Positions 35,840-43,780 are shown, counted from the stretch's first letter. The stretch is 64,000 bases of DNA from Alkalicoccus daliensis (GCF_900103955.1 NZ_FNIL01000001.1:124001-188000), one strand, 5' to 3'. The notes: generated by a model from the sequence alone, not told the origin. Translations and numbers: made by a program.

Positions 35840-36376
35840 ATGAATATTAGACAAGCCAAAGTGGAGGATGCTGCAGGTATTGCGCATTTACATGTAGATA
35901 ACTGGCTCGCAAATTATAAAGACATTCTTCCTGAAAAAGCATTACGAACCTGGACTTATCAGGAAAGGGAAGCCCGATGGAAAAAAAGTATTAAAAGTGC
36001 CATCAGCGGAGGGAATATGACCTTTGTTGCAGAGCAAAATAATTCAATAATAGGGTTTGTTTTATCCGGCACGATGCGGGATGAAAGACTTCGGATGCGT
36101 TATTCAGGAGAAGTATATGGTCTGTTTGTGAATAAAAAATTTCAGCGGCAGGGACTTGGAAGAGAACTCTTAAACACATCTTTTCTTCATTTGAAAAATC
36201 AACATCATGAGAAAGCAGCAATGTGGACCCTTTCCGAAAATGTCTGCAGATCTTTCTTTCAAAAAACTGGTGCAGACAAAGTGTATGATACTCCAGTGGA
36301 AATCGGGGGAAAAACCTACACGAATATTGCCTACGCATGGGAGGAGATTCCGATTACCCGCAGGGACATGCAGTGA
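35840..36376 (+). CDS. GNAT family N-acetyltransferase
   Basis: This 178-aa acetyltransferase of the GNAT fold begins MNIRQAKVEDAAGIAHLHVD. The acetyl-CoA binding motif A is visible in FVNKKFQRQGLGRELLNTSF (Q-R-Q-G-L-G). A tryptophan-rich segment LHVDNWLANYKDILPEKAL is typical of the RimI-like group that acetylates small amines or protein N-termini. The substrate is unknown. GCAGGAGGG precedes ATG 35840; a strong terminator follows 15 bp after the stop, so it is monocistronic. Confidence 0.85.
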   Translation: MNIRQAKVEDAAGIAHLHVDNWLANYKDILPEKALRTWTYQEREARWKKSIKSAISGGNMTFVAEQNNSIIGFVLSGTMRDERLRMRYSGEVYGLFVNKKFQRQGLGRELLNTSFLHLKNQHHEKAAMWTLSENVCRSFFQKTGADKVYDTPVEIGGKTYTNIAYAWEEIPITRRDMQ

Positions 36377-36391
36377 GTTGAAATGGATTTA

Positions 36392-36427
36392 AAAAAGCGG
36401 CTGCGATATTTTAAGCAGCTGCTTTTT
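36392..36427 (+). terminator. Terminator of the GNAT gene
   Basis: AAAAAGCGGCTGC pairs with GCAGCTGCTTTTT with one G-U pair. The A-tract before and the T-tract after make it potentially bidirectional. Confidence 0.9.
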
Positions 36428-36429
36428 AA

Positions 36430-36780
36430 CGTTGAATCTGTTATGTTGTGCTCAGCAGAAACTCCGCTCCAGGCATTCCTGCAGTGGAGGAGGAGTTCCT
36501 CTGTTTCTTCGCAGCGCTGCGGAAAGCACATGTGAAGTGAGCCGATATCTTGAATCCAGGGAAGACGGTCTTTGTTTTAATTGGATTGGCTGGGCGGAAC
36601 CCTGCTTAATTTTGCGGGAGAGCGGCAGAATTTCTCTGCAGCAGGCGCCTTTCCTTCTAAAATCATCAGACTTTACCAGAGACTTTCATACAGAAAAACT
36701 GCACCATGAAAGATGAAAATAAACACTCCTGTTTAACAGCGTTATTACTTCTTTTTAATGGAAATTTTTATTTTCATAGG
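36430..36780. repeat. Dispersed intergenic repeat family A, copy 2
   Basis: This gene-free stretch is homologous to 436-805. Besides the three exact shared words listed there, the hairpin is conserved as AATCCA (36553-36558) and TGGATT (36582-36587), with flanking positions changed but pairing kept. CATCAGACT near 36666 also occurs in copy 1 (about 578) and at about 43457. A GC-rich left part (36460-36535) resembles 160-300 of the window in style only. The short open frames here do not look coding. Confidence 0.7.
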
Positions 36781-36783
36781 AGC

Positions 36784-37050
36784 TTAACGTTTAAATTCAG
36801 ATCGTTTTTTCTTTTTCAGTAACTCTTTTTTTTGTGAGATTCTATCTTTTGCAGATACGGTTGCCTGCTTATCTTCTACAAAAGAAACAGCTTTATCATC
36901 TTCGATTTGAACATTTCCCCTGGTCCCTTCTTCCGCGTTTTCAGGAAGCTGATCTACAGGCATTATATATTCCCGGTTTAGCTCATCTACTATCAATACT
37001 GCGTACTGATTATCTTCTATCCGATCCAGGTAACATCTATAAATATTCAT
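36784..37050 (-). CDS. DUF3006 family protein
   Basis: This 88-aa protein begins MNIYRCYLDRIEDNQYAVLI and contains LPENAEEGTRGNVQIEDD, the DUF3006 pattern. Members are commonly encoded next to ComEC-like metallo-beta-lactamase proteins, as here. The start at 37050 is chosen because AAAGAGGT precedes it; the longer frame runs into the upstream gene. The C-terminal third is a lysine-rich tail (KKELLKKKKRSEFKR). No signal peptide is seen. The gene follows the MBL gene by 13 bp and is surely co-transcribed. Its function is unknown. Confidence 0.8.
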   Translation of the reverse strand: MNIYRCYLDRIEDNQYAVLIVDELNREYIMPVDQLPENAEEGTRGNVQIEDDKAVSFVEDKQATVSAKDRISQKKELLKKKKRSEFKR

Positions 37051-37063
37051 ACATACCTCTTTT

Positions 37064-38308
37064 CTAGTCGGCAACGCACGCTTCACCTTGATTTTTAATA
37101 TCAGACAAACGGCTTTCACTTATACCATGAATTGCAGTTAAATCAGATACATATTGAAATGGTCGTGCGTCGATAATGTCAGCTGCTCTCTCTTCTCCTA
37201 TATGGATAATCTGCTCCAGTTCTTCCTTATCAGCTTTATTAATATCAATGCAATCTATGGGGTTTATATTTTCATTGTTTTGAGGGTTATTTTCATTTTT
37301 CTGCTCCGATTCCTGCGCCGTAACATTTCCATCAGTTTCTGTTGAAACTGTAACATTATTTCCATCGGATGTTATAATGATATGCCCATGTACATAGGTG
37401 CCGTACAGGTCAATCGCCTCATTTTCTACTCGCTCTATTACTTCCGTATGAGGGTGGCCATAGGAGTTATTTTCTCCCGCTGAAATAACAGCAATGTCTG
37501 GGTTCACTGCCTCTAGGAATTCTTCGCTCGTTGAAGTGTTCGAACCGTGATGCCCCAGTTGCAATACATCTGCTTCCAAGTTATCAGAACGGTGAAGCAT
37601 ACTTGTTTCTGCATGTGTTTCTCCGTCTCCTGTCAGCAGGAAGGAAGTTTCTCCGAACATAAATTTAGCAGCCAGAGAATCTTCATTTAAATCTCCGGAT
37701 AAGGAAGCAGGATGCAAAATATCAATACTAAAACTTCCCAGTTCATATGAGTCGCCGGCTCTGGGCTCTTCATAAGCAGCTTCGCTTGCAAGTACTGTAT
37801 CCAATACCCGCTCATAAGTATCTGAGTCTGATTCAGCGCCGCTCATCCAGACCTCGTTTACATCTAATGCGTTAATTATCAGATCCATCTGACCAATATG
37901 ATCAGCATGAGGATGGCTGGAGATTAAAATATCCAGATAATCAATCTCGTTCGCTTCTAAATAATCGATTACCAGTGTATTATTCCAATCTCCCGTATCA
38001 AAAAGTACTTGATAGGTCCGTATTTCGCTTTCATAGATGAATAATGTTGCATCTGCCTGCCCCGCATTAATAAAATGTACTGTTAATTCGCCTGCCTCTG
38101 AAAAGTCAGTTTCATGATATTCATAGAGGTTTTCTGAAGCATTGTTTTCTTCTTCGGGTATCTCCTGCGGACTGTTATCAGGATGATTTTCCTGCTCCGA
38201 AGAAATCTGCTCTTGAGCAGATTGATCTGAATTGCTGCCTGCTGTTCCACAGCTGGTAAGCATTATTATTAAAAAAAGCATTAAAATGCTGTATAGACGT
38301 AATTTCAC
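37064..38308 (-). CDS. Exported ComEC-type MBL hydrolase with ComEA-like helix-hairpin-helix domain
   Basis: This 414-aa predicted lipoprotein has a signal peptide with lipobox LTSC (C20) and an acidic linker to about residue 70. A ComEC/Rec2-type metallo-beta-lactamase domain (about 74-320) carries SSHPHADHIG (HxHxDH, 132-137), TGDGE and LGHHGSNTS. An N/E-rich linker leads to a ComEA-like double helix-hairpin-helix (about 352-405: IDINKADKEELEQIIHIGEE). These are the DNA-processing and DNA-binding parts of the competence machinery in one secreted chain, so an extracellular nuclease is a reasonable guess. Start is GTG 38308 after AGGAGGG. Confidence 0.85.
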   Translation of the reverse strand: MKLRLYSILMLFLIIMLTSCGTAGSNSDQSAQEQISSEQENHPDNSPQEIPEEENNASENLYEYHETDFSEAGELTVHFINAGQADATLFIYESEIRTYQVLFDTGDWNNTLVIDYLEANEIDYLDILISSHPHADHIGQMDLIINALDVNEVWMSGAESDSDTYERVLDTVLASEAAYEEPRAGDSYELGSFSIDILHPASLSGDLNEDSLAAKFMFGETSFLLTGDGETHAETSMLHRSDNLEADVLQLGHHGSNTSTSEEFLEAVNPDIAVISAGENNSYGHPHTEVIERVENEAIDLYGTYVHGHIIITSDGNNVTVSTETDGNVTAQESEQKNENNPQNNENINPIDCIDINKADKEELEQIIHIGEERAADIIDARPFQYVSDLTAIHGISESRLSDIKNQGEACVAD

Positions 38309-38431
38309 TAAAAACCCTCCTAAAGACGTTCCGTATGATTCTGCAAATTAAAACACAGCATGGGTTATTTTGGGAGTGTTCAAATTACATAAAGCCCTAT
38401 ACAATAGAAGATATTAAGTAAGGAGGACGGT

Positions 38432-38773
38432 ATGTGGATTTATGACTTATTTCTGGTGCTATTCGGAATGACCATCGGTGTCATTGCTGCGGAACCGCTG
38501 AAGAAAATATTTACAGGCAAGTACACTCAGGATAAAATGCAGCAGAAGCGGGTGAAGCTGCTTACACATTTAAGAAAAAATCCCGGCCGAAAAAAATCAA
38601 CAGAAGCACTGAATACAGAAATCTTTAACGGGAAAGAAAAAGATGATCGTATATATCAGCTTCTAAAAGATATAGAAGAAACAAAATTAATTCGCTCCAC
38701 CGAAAAGCAAAATACTATGTACTGGCAGTTTGATCAGAAAGAGTATGAGAAAAACAAGCATAAGTTCAGGTAA
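38432..38773 (+). CDS. Hypothetical membrane-anchored protein with winged-helix-like tail
   Basis: This 113-aa protein has one N-terminal membrane helix (about 5-22, LFLVLFGMTIGVIAAEPL). The remaining soluble region is basic, with LLTHLRKNPGRKKSTEALN and DRIYQLLKDIEETKLIRS, which by pattern may form a small winged helix. I do not recognise a named family. TAAGGAGG precedes ATG 38432. It is divergent from the MBL gene and is followed by a terminator. A role in membrane-linked regulation is only a guess. Confidence 0.7.
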   Translation: MWIYDLFLVLFGMTIGVIAAEPLKKIFTGKYTQDKMQQKRVKLLTHLRKNPGRKKSTEALNTEIFNGKEKDDRIYQLLKDIEETKLIRSTEKQNTMYWQFDQKEYEKNKHKFR

Positions 38774-38787
38774 CAAAATGGATCAAA

Positions 38788-38833
38788 GCGGAAGGGAGAA
38801 AAACAGTATTCCAGTCTCCCTCCGCAAGTTTTT
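38788..38833. terminator. Terminator hairpin between convergent genes
   Basis: GCGGAAGGGAGA (38788 on) pairs with TCTCCCTCCGC (38815-38825) with one bulge, followed by AAGTTTTT. It serves the plus-strand gene and lies before the end of the rsbR-like gene. Confidence 0.8.
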
Positions 38834-38887
38834 CTTTCACCTGCGTTATCCATTTTATTGAAAAAATGTACTTAGTATGAATTTGCA

Positions 38888-39721
38888 TTATCCCTCTAAA
38901 TTAATACTTAATCCAGCAAGAGGAAGTGCCTGAGGAAGACTGTGCACTACGAGGAAATTTTTAAAAGAAATTCCAAGAGATACAAGTGTCTGTGCAAGCT
39001 CAGGTCGTAATCCGGAAATGATCGCTGTTACCCCGATCAGCTTAAGAGCATCATGCAGCTGAAATAAATTTTGTGCGACTATCGCATCAACGGCATGTAC
39101 CCCGGACAGGTCAATAATTAAATGCGTGATTCCTAAAGTAGCTGCAGACTCCAAAGTTTTCTCTGTAAGCAGTTTCGCTCTGTAAGTATCTAAAGTACCT
39201 ATAAGCGGAAGAATGGCAACATTCTTAGTTAAAGGAACAATTGGCACGGACAGTTCAATTAATTCATCGCTTTGCTTGCGGAATTCTGCAGCATGGTTAT
39301 TCACATACGATTGGCTGAAAGCATAGATGACTTTATCAATGATAGGATCAATCTGGTCAATTATAGAACGGAAATCTGCAAACGTCATTTTTTCCTCTGC
39401 GAATCTTTGGCTGAGAAAGCTGTAAATCGAATTTCGGTAAATAGGAAGATCAATCATTACTTCGTCAAGCGGTATGTTTTTAGCATAGGAATAGTTTCCA
39501 AGTCCTTTAGCCCATTCTTCTACTTTTCCTAAATGGTTTTCCAGCTCGTCGCCAGCAAGGGCTTCACCGATATAAGTAAGAAAAACTGCCCGGTACTGGA
39601 GCGCTTCTTCTTCATTAATCGTATGATTTTTATTGAATACATTATTGTGAATCTCTTTTGCAATTGAATAATTCTCTGCTATCAACGATTGTCCCATTTT
39701 CTTGATTATTGAATTTTCCAT
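38888..39721 (-). CDS. RsbR-type stressosome protein, STAS domain
   Basis: This 277-aa protein has the RsbR plan: an N-terminal non-haem globin-like sensor (about 1-145) and a C-terminal STAS domain (about 160-275). RsbR-type proteins assemble with RsbS and RsbT into the stressosome that controls sigma-B. The site equivalent to RsbR T171 is kept (GTLDTYRAK, T179). The site equivalent to T205 is alanine (AVDAIVAQN, A213; RsbR has VVDTMVAHH). It is therefore a paralogue with altered phospho-control. The gene is alone, with no rsbS/rsbT neighbours. GGGGG precedes the start at a rather long distance. Confidence 0.83.
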   Translation of the reverse strand: MENSIIKKMGQSLIAENYSIAKEIHNNVFNKNHTINEEEALQYRAVFLTYIGEALAGDELENHLGKVEEWAKGLGNYSYAKNIPLDEVMIDLPIYRNSIYSFLSQRFAEEKMTFADFRSIIDQIDPIIDKVIYAFSQSYVNNHAAEFRKQSDELIELSVPIVPLTKNVAILPLIGTLDTYRAKLLTEKTLESAATLGITHLIIDLSGVHAVDAIVAQNLFQLHDALKLIGVTAIISGLRPELAQTLVSLGISFKNFLVVHSLPQALPLAGLSINLEG

Positions 39722-39985
39722 AAAGCTTTTGAACCCCCATATATATTTGGTTAATTATTTTGTTGCATGACTTCCGTTTAAATAAGTTAATAATTTTTCC
39801 TTTATGTAGAGAATATCATCTATTATACCACCGGGTAGACCTAAATTCTAATATAGAACATAAACTTAGTACTGCTTTTATTTATCTGACTAGTAATCTT
39901 ACGAGCATAAGGCATGTTTAACATCAAATATAGGGACAGGACAAAAAATTGAAAACAGGTTATTTGAAGTAGAGGAGGGAGTAAG

Positions 39986-40351
39986 GTGCTGAAGCAGGTT
40001 TTCATATTTATTTTCCAGCTGTGTCTTTTATGGTCAATTTATTATGCAGGAGTATTATTGAGCCATCAGTTTAATTTAATTTTACCTGGTAATGTTACAG
40101 GTATGGTGATGTTATTTATATTATTATATTTCAAAATTTTACCATTTAAATGGGTTGAAAAAACAGGGACTTTTGCAGTGAAACACCTTGGCTTGTTATT
40201 CATACCTTTTTGCGCTGGAGTAGTTTTACTGGATGGAATTACCGGCCAATCACTCTTGCTTTTATTAATGATTATTACTTTGAGTACCATAATTGGAATT
40301 TTAACAGCAGGTAAATCTTTTCAATGGTTACATAAGAAAGGTGAAGTGTGA
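39986..40351 (+). CDS. cidA: CidA/LrgA family holin-like protein
   Basis: This 121-aa protein has four membrane helices and the conserved core LPGNVTGMVMLFILLYF followed by LLFIPFCAGVVLLDG. CidA/LrgA proteins act with CidB/LrgB in controlling murein hydrolase release or in small-metabolite (pyruvate, acetate overflow) transport. GTG 39986 follows AGAGGAGGG. It overlaps the cidB-like gene at GTGATG. No LytSR- or CidR-type regulator lies beside it. cid and lrg cannot be told apart from sequence here. Confidence 0.85.
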   Translation: MLKQVFIFIFQLCLLWSIYYAGVLLSHQFNLILPGNVTGMVMLFILLYFKILPFKWVEKTGTFAVKHLGLLFIPFCAGVVLLDGITGQSLLLLLMIITLSTIIGILTAGKSFQWLHKKGEV

Positions 40352-41013
40352 TGATTTTTCTTTATCTTAGTATCACGCTGATTTCATATATTATCGCAAA
40401 AAAGATGTACAAACTGTATCCACATCCTTTTCTTACACCGGTATTAACCGGGACTTGTTTCGTGCTGGTAGTTATATATAGTTTGAATTTAAGTATGGCA
40501 GATTACGCTATCGTAGAATTGATAGCCGGAGAGCTTTTGGGACCGGCTACGGTCGCACTTGCAATTCCTGTGTATAAACATCGCTCGCTGATAGCAGCAC
40601 ATGTAAAAGAAATGGCATGCGGTATTTTCGCAGGAGTTTCTGCTGCTTTATTTTTCAGTTTAATCAGCATATCCCTTTATAATTTTACCACTGGAATAGC
40701 TACTGCATTGCTTGTAAAAACAACCACTGTACCTATTGCTTTGGAACTGACAGCTATGCAGGGGGGAGATGTCTCATTAACAGTGTTAACTGTAATGTCG
40801 ACAGGAGTGATAGGGGCAGTATTCGGACCGAAAATACTCAGTTTTTTTAATATCTATCATGCTGTGGCAAGAGGAACAGCAATAGGATCAATCGCACATG
40901 GGATAGGGACTGCTCATATTGTACAGGAAGGAGAACTCGAAGGGGCTTCCTCGGCTGTAGCAATGGCAGCAGCTGGAGTGTCGCTTTCAATTTTACTAGG
41001 TATAATGCATTAA
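40351..41013 (+). CDS. cidB: CidB/LrgB family membrane protein
   Basis: This 220-aa polytopic protein carries the LrgB hallmarks: LGPATVALAIPVYKH, KTTTVPIALELTAMQGGDVSL, GPKILSFFNIYHAVARGTAIGSIAHGIGTA (core family region, seen in parts) and EGASSAVAMAAAGV near the end. It is the partner of the preceding gene. I use ATG 40351, overlapping the cidA stop, with AAAGGTG at the right spacing. A terminator follows immediately. Confidence 0.87.
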   Translation: MIFLYLSITLISYIIAKKMYKLYPHPFLTPVLTGTCFVLVVIYSLNLSMADYAIVELIAGELLGPATVALAIPVYKHRSLIAAHVKEMACGIFAGVSAALFFSLISISLYNFTTGIATALLVKTTTVPIALELTAMQGGDVSLTVLTVMSTGVIGAVFGPKILSFFNIYHAVARGTAIGSIAHGIGTAHIVQEGELEGASSAVAMAAAGVSLSILLGIMH

Positions 41014-41040
41014 AAAAACTCCTGCCAGCGCAGGAGTTTA
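41014..41040. terminator. Bidirectional terminator between cidB and tRNA-Val
   Basis: AAACTCCTGC (41016-41025) and GCAGGAGTTT (41030-41039) form a perfect 10-bp stem with loop CAGC. The A-run before it gives a T-run on the minus strand, so it should mainly end the minus-strand tRNA transcript and possibly cidAB. Confidence 0.8.
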
Positions 41041-41050
41041 AAATTATGTA

Positions 41051-41125
41051 TGGTGTCCCGTACTGGATTTGAACCAGTGACCCCTTGCCTGTCAAGCAAG
41101 TGCTCTCCCGCTGAGCTAACGGAAC
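41051..41125 (-). tRNA. tRNA-Val (anticodon GAC)
   Basis: On the minus strand the sequence folds as a complete cloverleaf: acceptor stem GTTCCGT/ACGGGAC, D arm GCTC/GAGC, anticodon arm CTTGC-TTGACAG-GCAAG with anticodon GAC, T arm ACTGG-TTCAAAT-CCAGT, and an encoded ACCA 3' end. It is 75 nt long. It stands alone rather than in an rRNA or tRNA cluster. Confidence 0.95.
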
Positions 41126-41195
41126 AATATGTAATGATGCATAGGCGACAAATTATATATTACCTTCTTGCAATAATTTTGTCAAACGCACCATA

Positions 41196-41372
41196 CTATT
41201 CATCATATGTGTAACGGACTACATACCTCTCATCCTTAAGTTTACGGATTTCTACAAGGGGACCTACTTCATAACCATTGATCCAGTTATCTTCGATTTT
41301 AGCTTTTGTACAGCTCGCCTGAAATTTAGTAGGGAAAATTTGTTTGAAATAAATCCATCTTGGTCTTGCCAT
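41196..41372 (-). CDS. Small conserved-looking hypothetical protein, 58 aa
   Basis: A 58-codon frame begins at ATG 41372 after GATGAGGTGACAAG on the minus strand and ends at TAG 41196. The peptide starts MARPRWIYFKQIFPTKFQ and includes WINGYEVGPLVEIRKLKDER, ending VRYTYDE. It is basic at the N-terminus, soluble, and its codon use looks like that of its neighbours. I do not recognise a family. The tRNA-Val gene follows 70 bp downstream on the same strand. Confidence 0.65.
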   Translation of the reverse strand: MARPRWIYFKQIFPTKFQASCTKAKIEDNWINGYEVGPLVEIRKLKDERYVVRYTYDE

Positions 41373-41454
41373 CAGCTTGTCACCTCATCAGCAGGATAAA
41401 AATCACTTCTAAAAGAATAGCACCAGCAGTGGGAATAATCAAGCAGTTAGAAAA

Positions 41455-41501
41455 TCACCTTATAACCCTCTCTTGGAATTACTGAGAGCGGTATAAGGTG
41501 A
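41455..41501 (-). terminator. Probable terminator of pgpA
   Basis: TCACCTTATA and TATAAGGTGA form the base of a long hairpin with an inner CTCTC/GAGAG pairing. On the minus strand it is followed by TTTTC. Confidence 0.65.
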
Positions 41502-41616
41502 ATTTATTTGCTTCGTATAAATTAAACTTCTCTTCCATTCTACAGGTGTAACGCTCTTATAACATCATTAGATCTTAACTGAGTCAAGAAATTAAGAAAA
41601 GATATAACATACAATT

Positions 41617-42177
41617 TTATGCCATTCTTTCTTCCTGGTCCCGGTGTTCAATTTCTTTTTGGTCCATGTCCTCTTCCCGGTCTCTGAGACGGTGGGCTAG
41701 TCTGCTGGAAGCATTTGCTGCAATACTGCATACCAGATCGTCGAGAAAAGTATGAACTTCACCGGAAGATTTTGAGTCTAATTTCTTTATAATTCCAATT
41801 TTTTCTTTGTCCAGATAACCAAATGTGGTAACTGCAATACTTCCGTATCCAAAAACAGAACCTAGAGCAATTGTTTCATCTACGCCGAACAATCCTTCGT
41901 CGGAATCGACAATTGACTGCAGTGGCTCCGAAAGCTGGTTTTTTTCAGCGAGTTTATCAAGTTCAATCCCAACAAGCACTGCATGTTGGATTTCACGCTT
42001 TTCCAATACGGCATCAACACTTTCGGTACAATCTTCCCGGGTAAGAGTATCGCTGTACTGAGACTGCATCTGAAAAACAATATCAGAAATATCTTCTATT
42101 TCAACTCCGCGTTCTTTTAATAAATCCCTTGCAGCTTTTTCAACGACATGGGACTTAATAGGTTCTTTATTAGGCAT
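41617..42177 (-). CDS. pgpA: Phosphatidylglycerophosphatase A family protein (YutG-like)
   Basis: This 186-aa protein matches the soluble PgpA/YutG family that removes phosphate from phosphatidylglycerophosphate. Visible blocks include VEKAARDLLKERGVEIEDIS, GLFGVDETIALGSVFGYGSI and FLDDLVCSIAANASSRLAHR. The start is ATG 42177 because AAGGAGTG precedes it; the upstream GTG lies in that site. The C-terminal tail is highly charged. The gene is monocistronic. Confidence 0.8.
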   Translation of the reverse strand: MPNKEPIKSHVVEKAARDLLKERGVEIEDISDIVFQMQSQYSDTLTREDCTESVDAVLEKREIQHAVLVGIELDKLAEKNQLSEPLQSIVDSDEGLFGVDETIALGSVFGYGSIAVTTFGYLDKEKIGIIKKLDSKSSGEVHTFLDDLVCSIAANASSRLAHRLRDREEDMDQKEIEHRDQEERMA

Positions 42178-42338
42178 GAGTATCACTCCTTTAATACGTA
42201 TCTTAACATATTCTCCTATTAATTAAATTTTCCTGCTGAATCATATAATTTCTATCCTTTGAAAGGAATTTTGTAAAACTTGCCGAAATGTATTATGATA
42301 AAATCACTTAAAGCAGTTATTAGGGAGGTTGATGATGA

Positions 42339-42854
42339 ATGAAATATGGGATTGCAGTTTTTCCTTCAAAAAAGCTTCAGGATATAGCAAATTCTTACCG
42401 GAAACGATATGACACTAAATACTCTATGGTACCTCCGCACCTGACGATTAAAGATCCATTTGAAATTAAAGAAGGTGAATTGGATAATATTGTAAAAGAA
42501 ATCCAGAAAGCGGCGGATAAGAGTAAACCATTTCAACTGAAAGTACTTCGGTACAGCAGCTTTTATCCTGTGACAAATACGTTATATATGAAAGTCGCAG
42601 AAAATAAAGAATTGAAAGCACTGCAGGAAAAATTGAATTCAGGACTGCTCCAAAAAGAACGAGAGCACCCTTTTGTGCCGCATATTACGATTGGACAGGA
42701 AATGAATTATGATGAGCTGTCCGATGTATTTGGAAGATTGAAACTCGAATCAATTGAGCACGAGGAAACTATTGACCGTTTTTCACTATTGTATCAACTT
42801 GAAAATGGAGCCTGGACGGTTTACGAAACATTTTTACTTGGAGAACGCGAATAG
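42339..42854 (+). CDS. yjcG: 2H phosphoesterase family protein (YjcG-like)
   Basis: This 171-aa protein belongs to the 2'-5' RNA ligase-like (2H) superfamily. Both HxTx catalytic motifs are present, PPHLTI (about residues 33-38) and VPHITI (about 111-116). The N-terminal MKYGIAVFPSKKLQDIANSY is the B. subtilis YjcG pattern. The natural substrate is unknown; cyclic phosphodiester cleavage is the family activity. TAGGGAGG precedes ATG 42339. The stop overlaps the next start. Confidence 0.88.
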   Translation: MKYGIAVFPSKKLQDIANSYRKRYDTKYSMVPPHLTIKDPFEIKEGELDNIVKEIQKAADKSKPFQLKVLRYSSFYPVTNTLYMKVAENKELKALQEKLNSGLLQKEREHPFVPHITIGQEMNYDELSDVFGRLKLESIEHEETIDRFSLLYQLENGAWTVYETFLLGERE

Positions 42855-43282
42855 TGATTATTGTCAAAAAGGCAGTAACTGAAAGTACATTAAAAGATGT
42901 ATATCAGGTAAGGCGGACAGTGTTTATAGAAGAACAAGGGGTGCCTGCTTCCATAGAGATAGATGAAAGGGAGGAGGAAGCTGTTCATTTTATATTATAT
43001 GAGGACGGAATTCCAAGCGGTGCTGCCAGGCTGAGGGTTGTTCACGGGGCCGGAAAAGCAGAACGTGTCTGCATACTCCTTAGTAAAAGAGGCAGAGGAC
43101 TAGGAAGACATTTGATGAAAGCTATGGAAGAAGAGGCCGAATCTCAAGGACTGGAATTCCTGAAATTAAATGCGCAAGTCCAGGCAGAACCTTTTTACCT
43201 TCAGATAGGGTACGAAGTTATTTCTGAAGAACCATTTTTAGATGCTGGGATAAAACACGTAACGATGCAGAAAAAACTATAA
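42854..43282 (+). CDS. yjcF: GNAT family acetyltransferase (YjcF-like)
   Basis: This 142-aa GNAT protein resembles B. subtilis YjcF: YQVRRTVFIEEQGVPASIEI near the start, then GAARLRVV, ERVCILLSKRGRGLGRHLMK with the acetyl-CoA loop, and PFYLQIGYEV. It starts at GTG 42854, overlapping the yjcG stop, so the two are coupled as a two-gene unit. The acceptor is unknown. Confidence 0.87.
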   Translation: MIIVKKAVTESTLKDVYQVRRTVFIEEQGVPASIEIDEREEEAVHFILYEDGIPSGAARLRVVHGAGKAERVCILLSKRGRGLGRHLMKAMEEEAESQGLEFLKLNAQVQAEPFYLQIGYEVISEEPFLDAGIKHVTMQKKL

Positions 43283-43290
43283 ATTGTTTA

Positions 43291-43321
43291 CGGCAGTTTT
43301 CTTTTATAGGAAAACTGCCGT
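43291..43321 (+). terminator. Terminator hairpin after yjcF, lacking its U-tract
   Basis: The perfect stem ACGGCAGTTTTC / GAAAACTGCCGT begins 8 bp after the yjcF stop, but it is followed by CAGCGTG in place of T residues. An identical 30-bp copy with a full T-tract lies at 43741-43770. This suggests that DNA was inserted at, or duplicated from, the original terminator. Confidence 0.75.
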
Positions 43322-43740
43322 CAGCGTGTTATAAAGTATGGAATTTTTTATATTAATTATAATATGCTATGTATAAGGTTCTCCTTCGTTTTCTGACGGA
43401 ACTTTGCCTGCTCGTCTTCAGCTATTTTTTTCTCTACTTTTGGCAGAAGAAAAGGTCATCAGACTACGCTTAAATTCCGATGTCGCCGCCGGACGCTATG
43501 TAAAAAAGTTATGTTCGACGAAAAAGTTTTCCTGTTTCTGCGGTTTCGAATAAAAGTAATTGTTTCCCTTATTTATGCTGCAGGCGCAGAAGGGCGACTC
43601 CGAAAGGAGATAGAACGATTCGAAGATCCACCTGCCAAAGGCAGGTTAGCTGAGAGAGTTCCCTTCGGAAAGCGCCCTTCGGAGACAAAAGCATAAAATC
43701 GTATACTTATACAGAAAAATCACTTTCTCAACAGCCTGAT
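43322..43740. repeat. 419-bp segment between two copies of a terminator hairpin, with repeat family B
   Basis: This gene-free segment holds repeat family B at about 43588-43695. Its markers GCTGAGA (43649-43655) and ACAAAAGC (43685-43692) recur with almost the same spacing at 63508-63514 and 63545-63552. CATCAGACT near 43457 is shared with family A. The frame at 43511-43696 crosses this repeat and is not considered a gene. No transposase or terminal inverted repeat is visible. Confidence 0.6.
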
Positions 43741-43780
43741 GGCAGTTTTCTTTTATAGGAAAACTGCCGTTTTTGTCTTT
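43741..43780 (+). terminator. Second copy of the yjcF terminator, with U-tract
   Basis: Bases 43741-43770 are identical to 43292-43321 and are followed by TTTTTGTCTTTT. This copy looks like the functional original terminator. Confidence 0.85.

Noticed and set aside
36432-36716. 94-codon open frame on the plus strand
   Set aside because: It covers copy 2 of repeat family A; the copy in 436-805 does not preserve the frame.
43511-43696. 61-codon open frame on the plus strand
   Set aside because: It crosses repeat family B between duplicated terminators and has no ribosome binding site.
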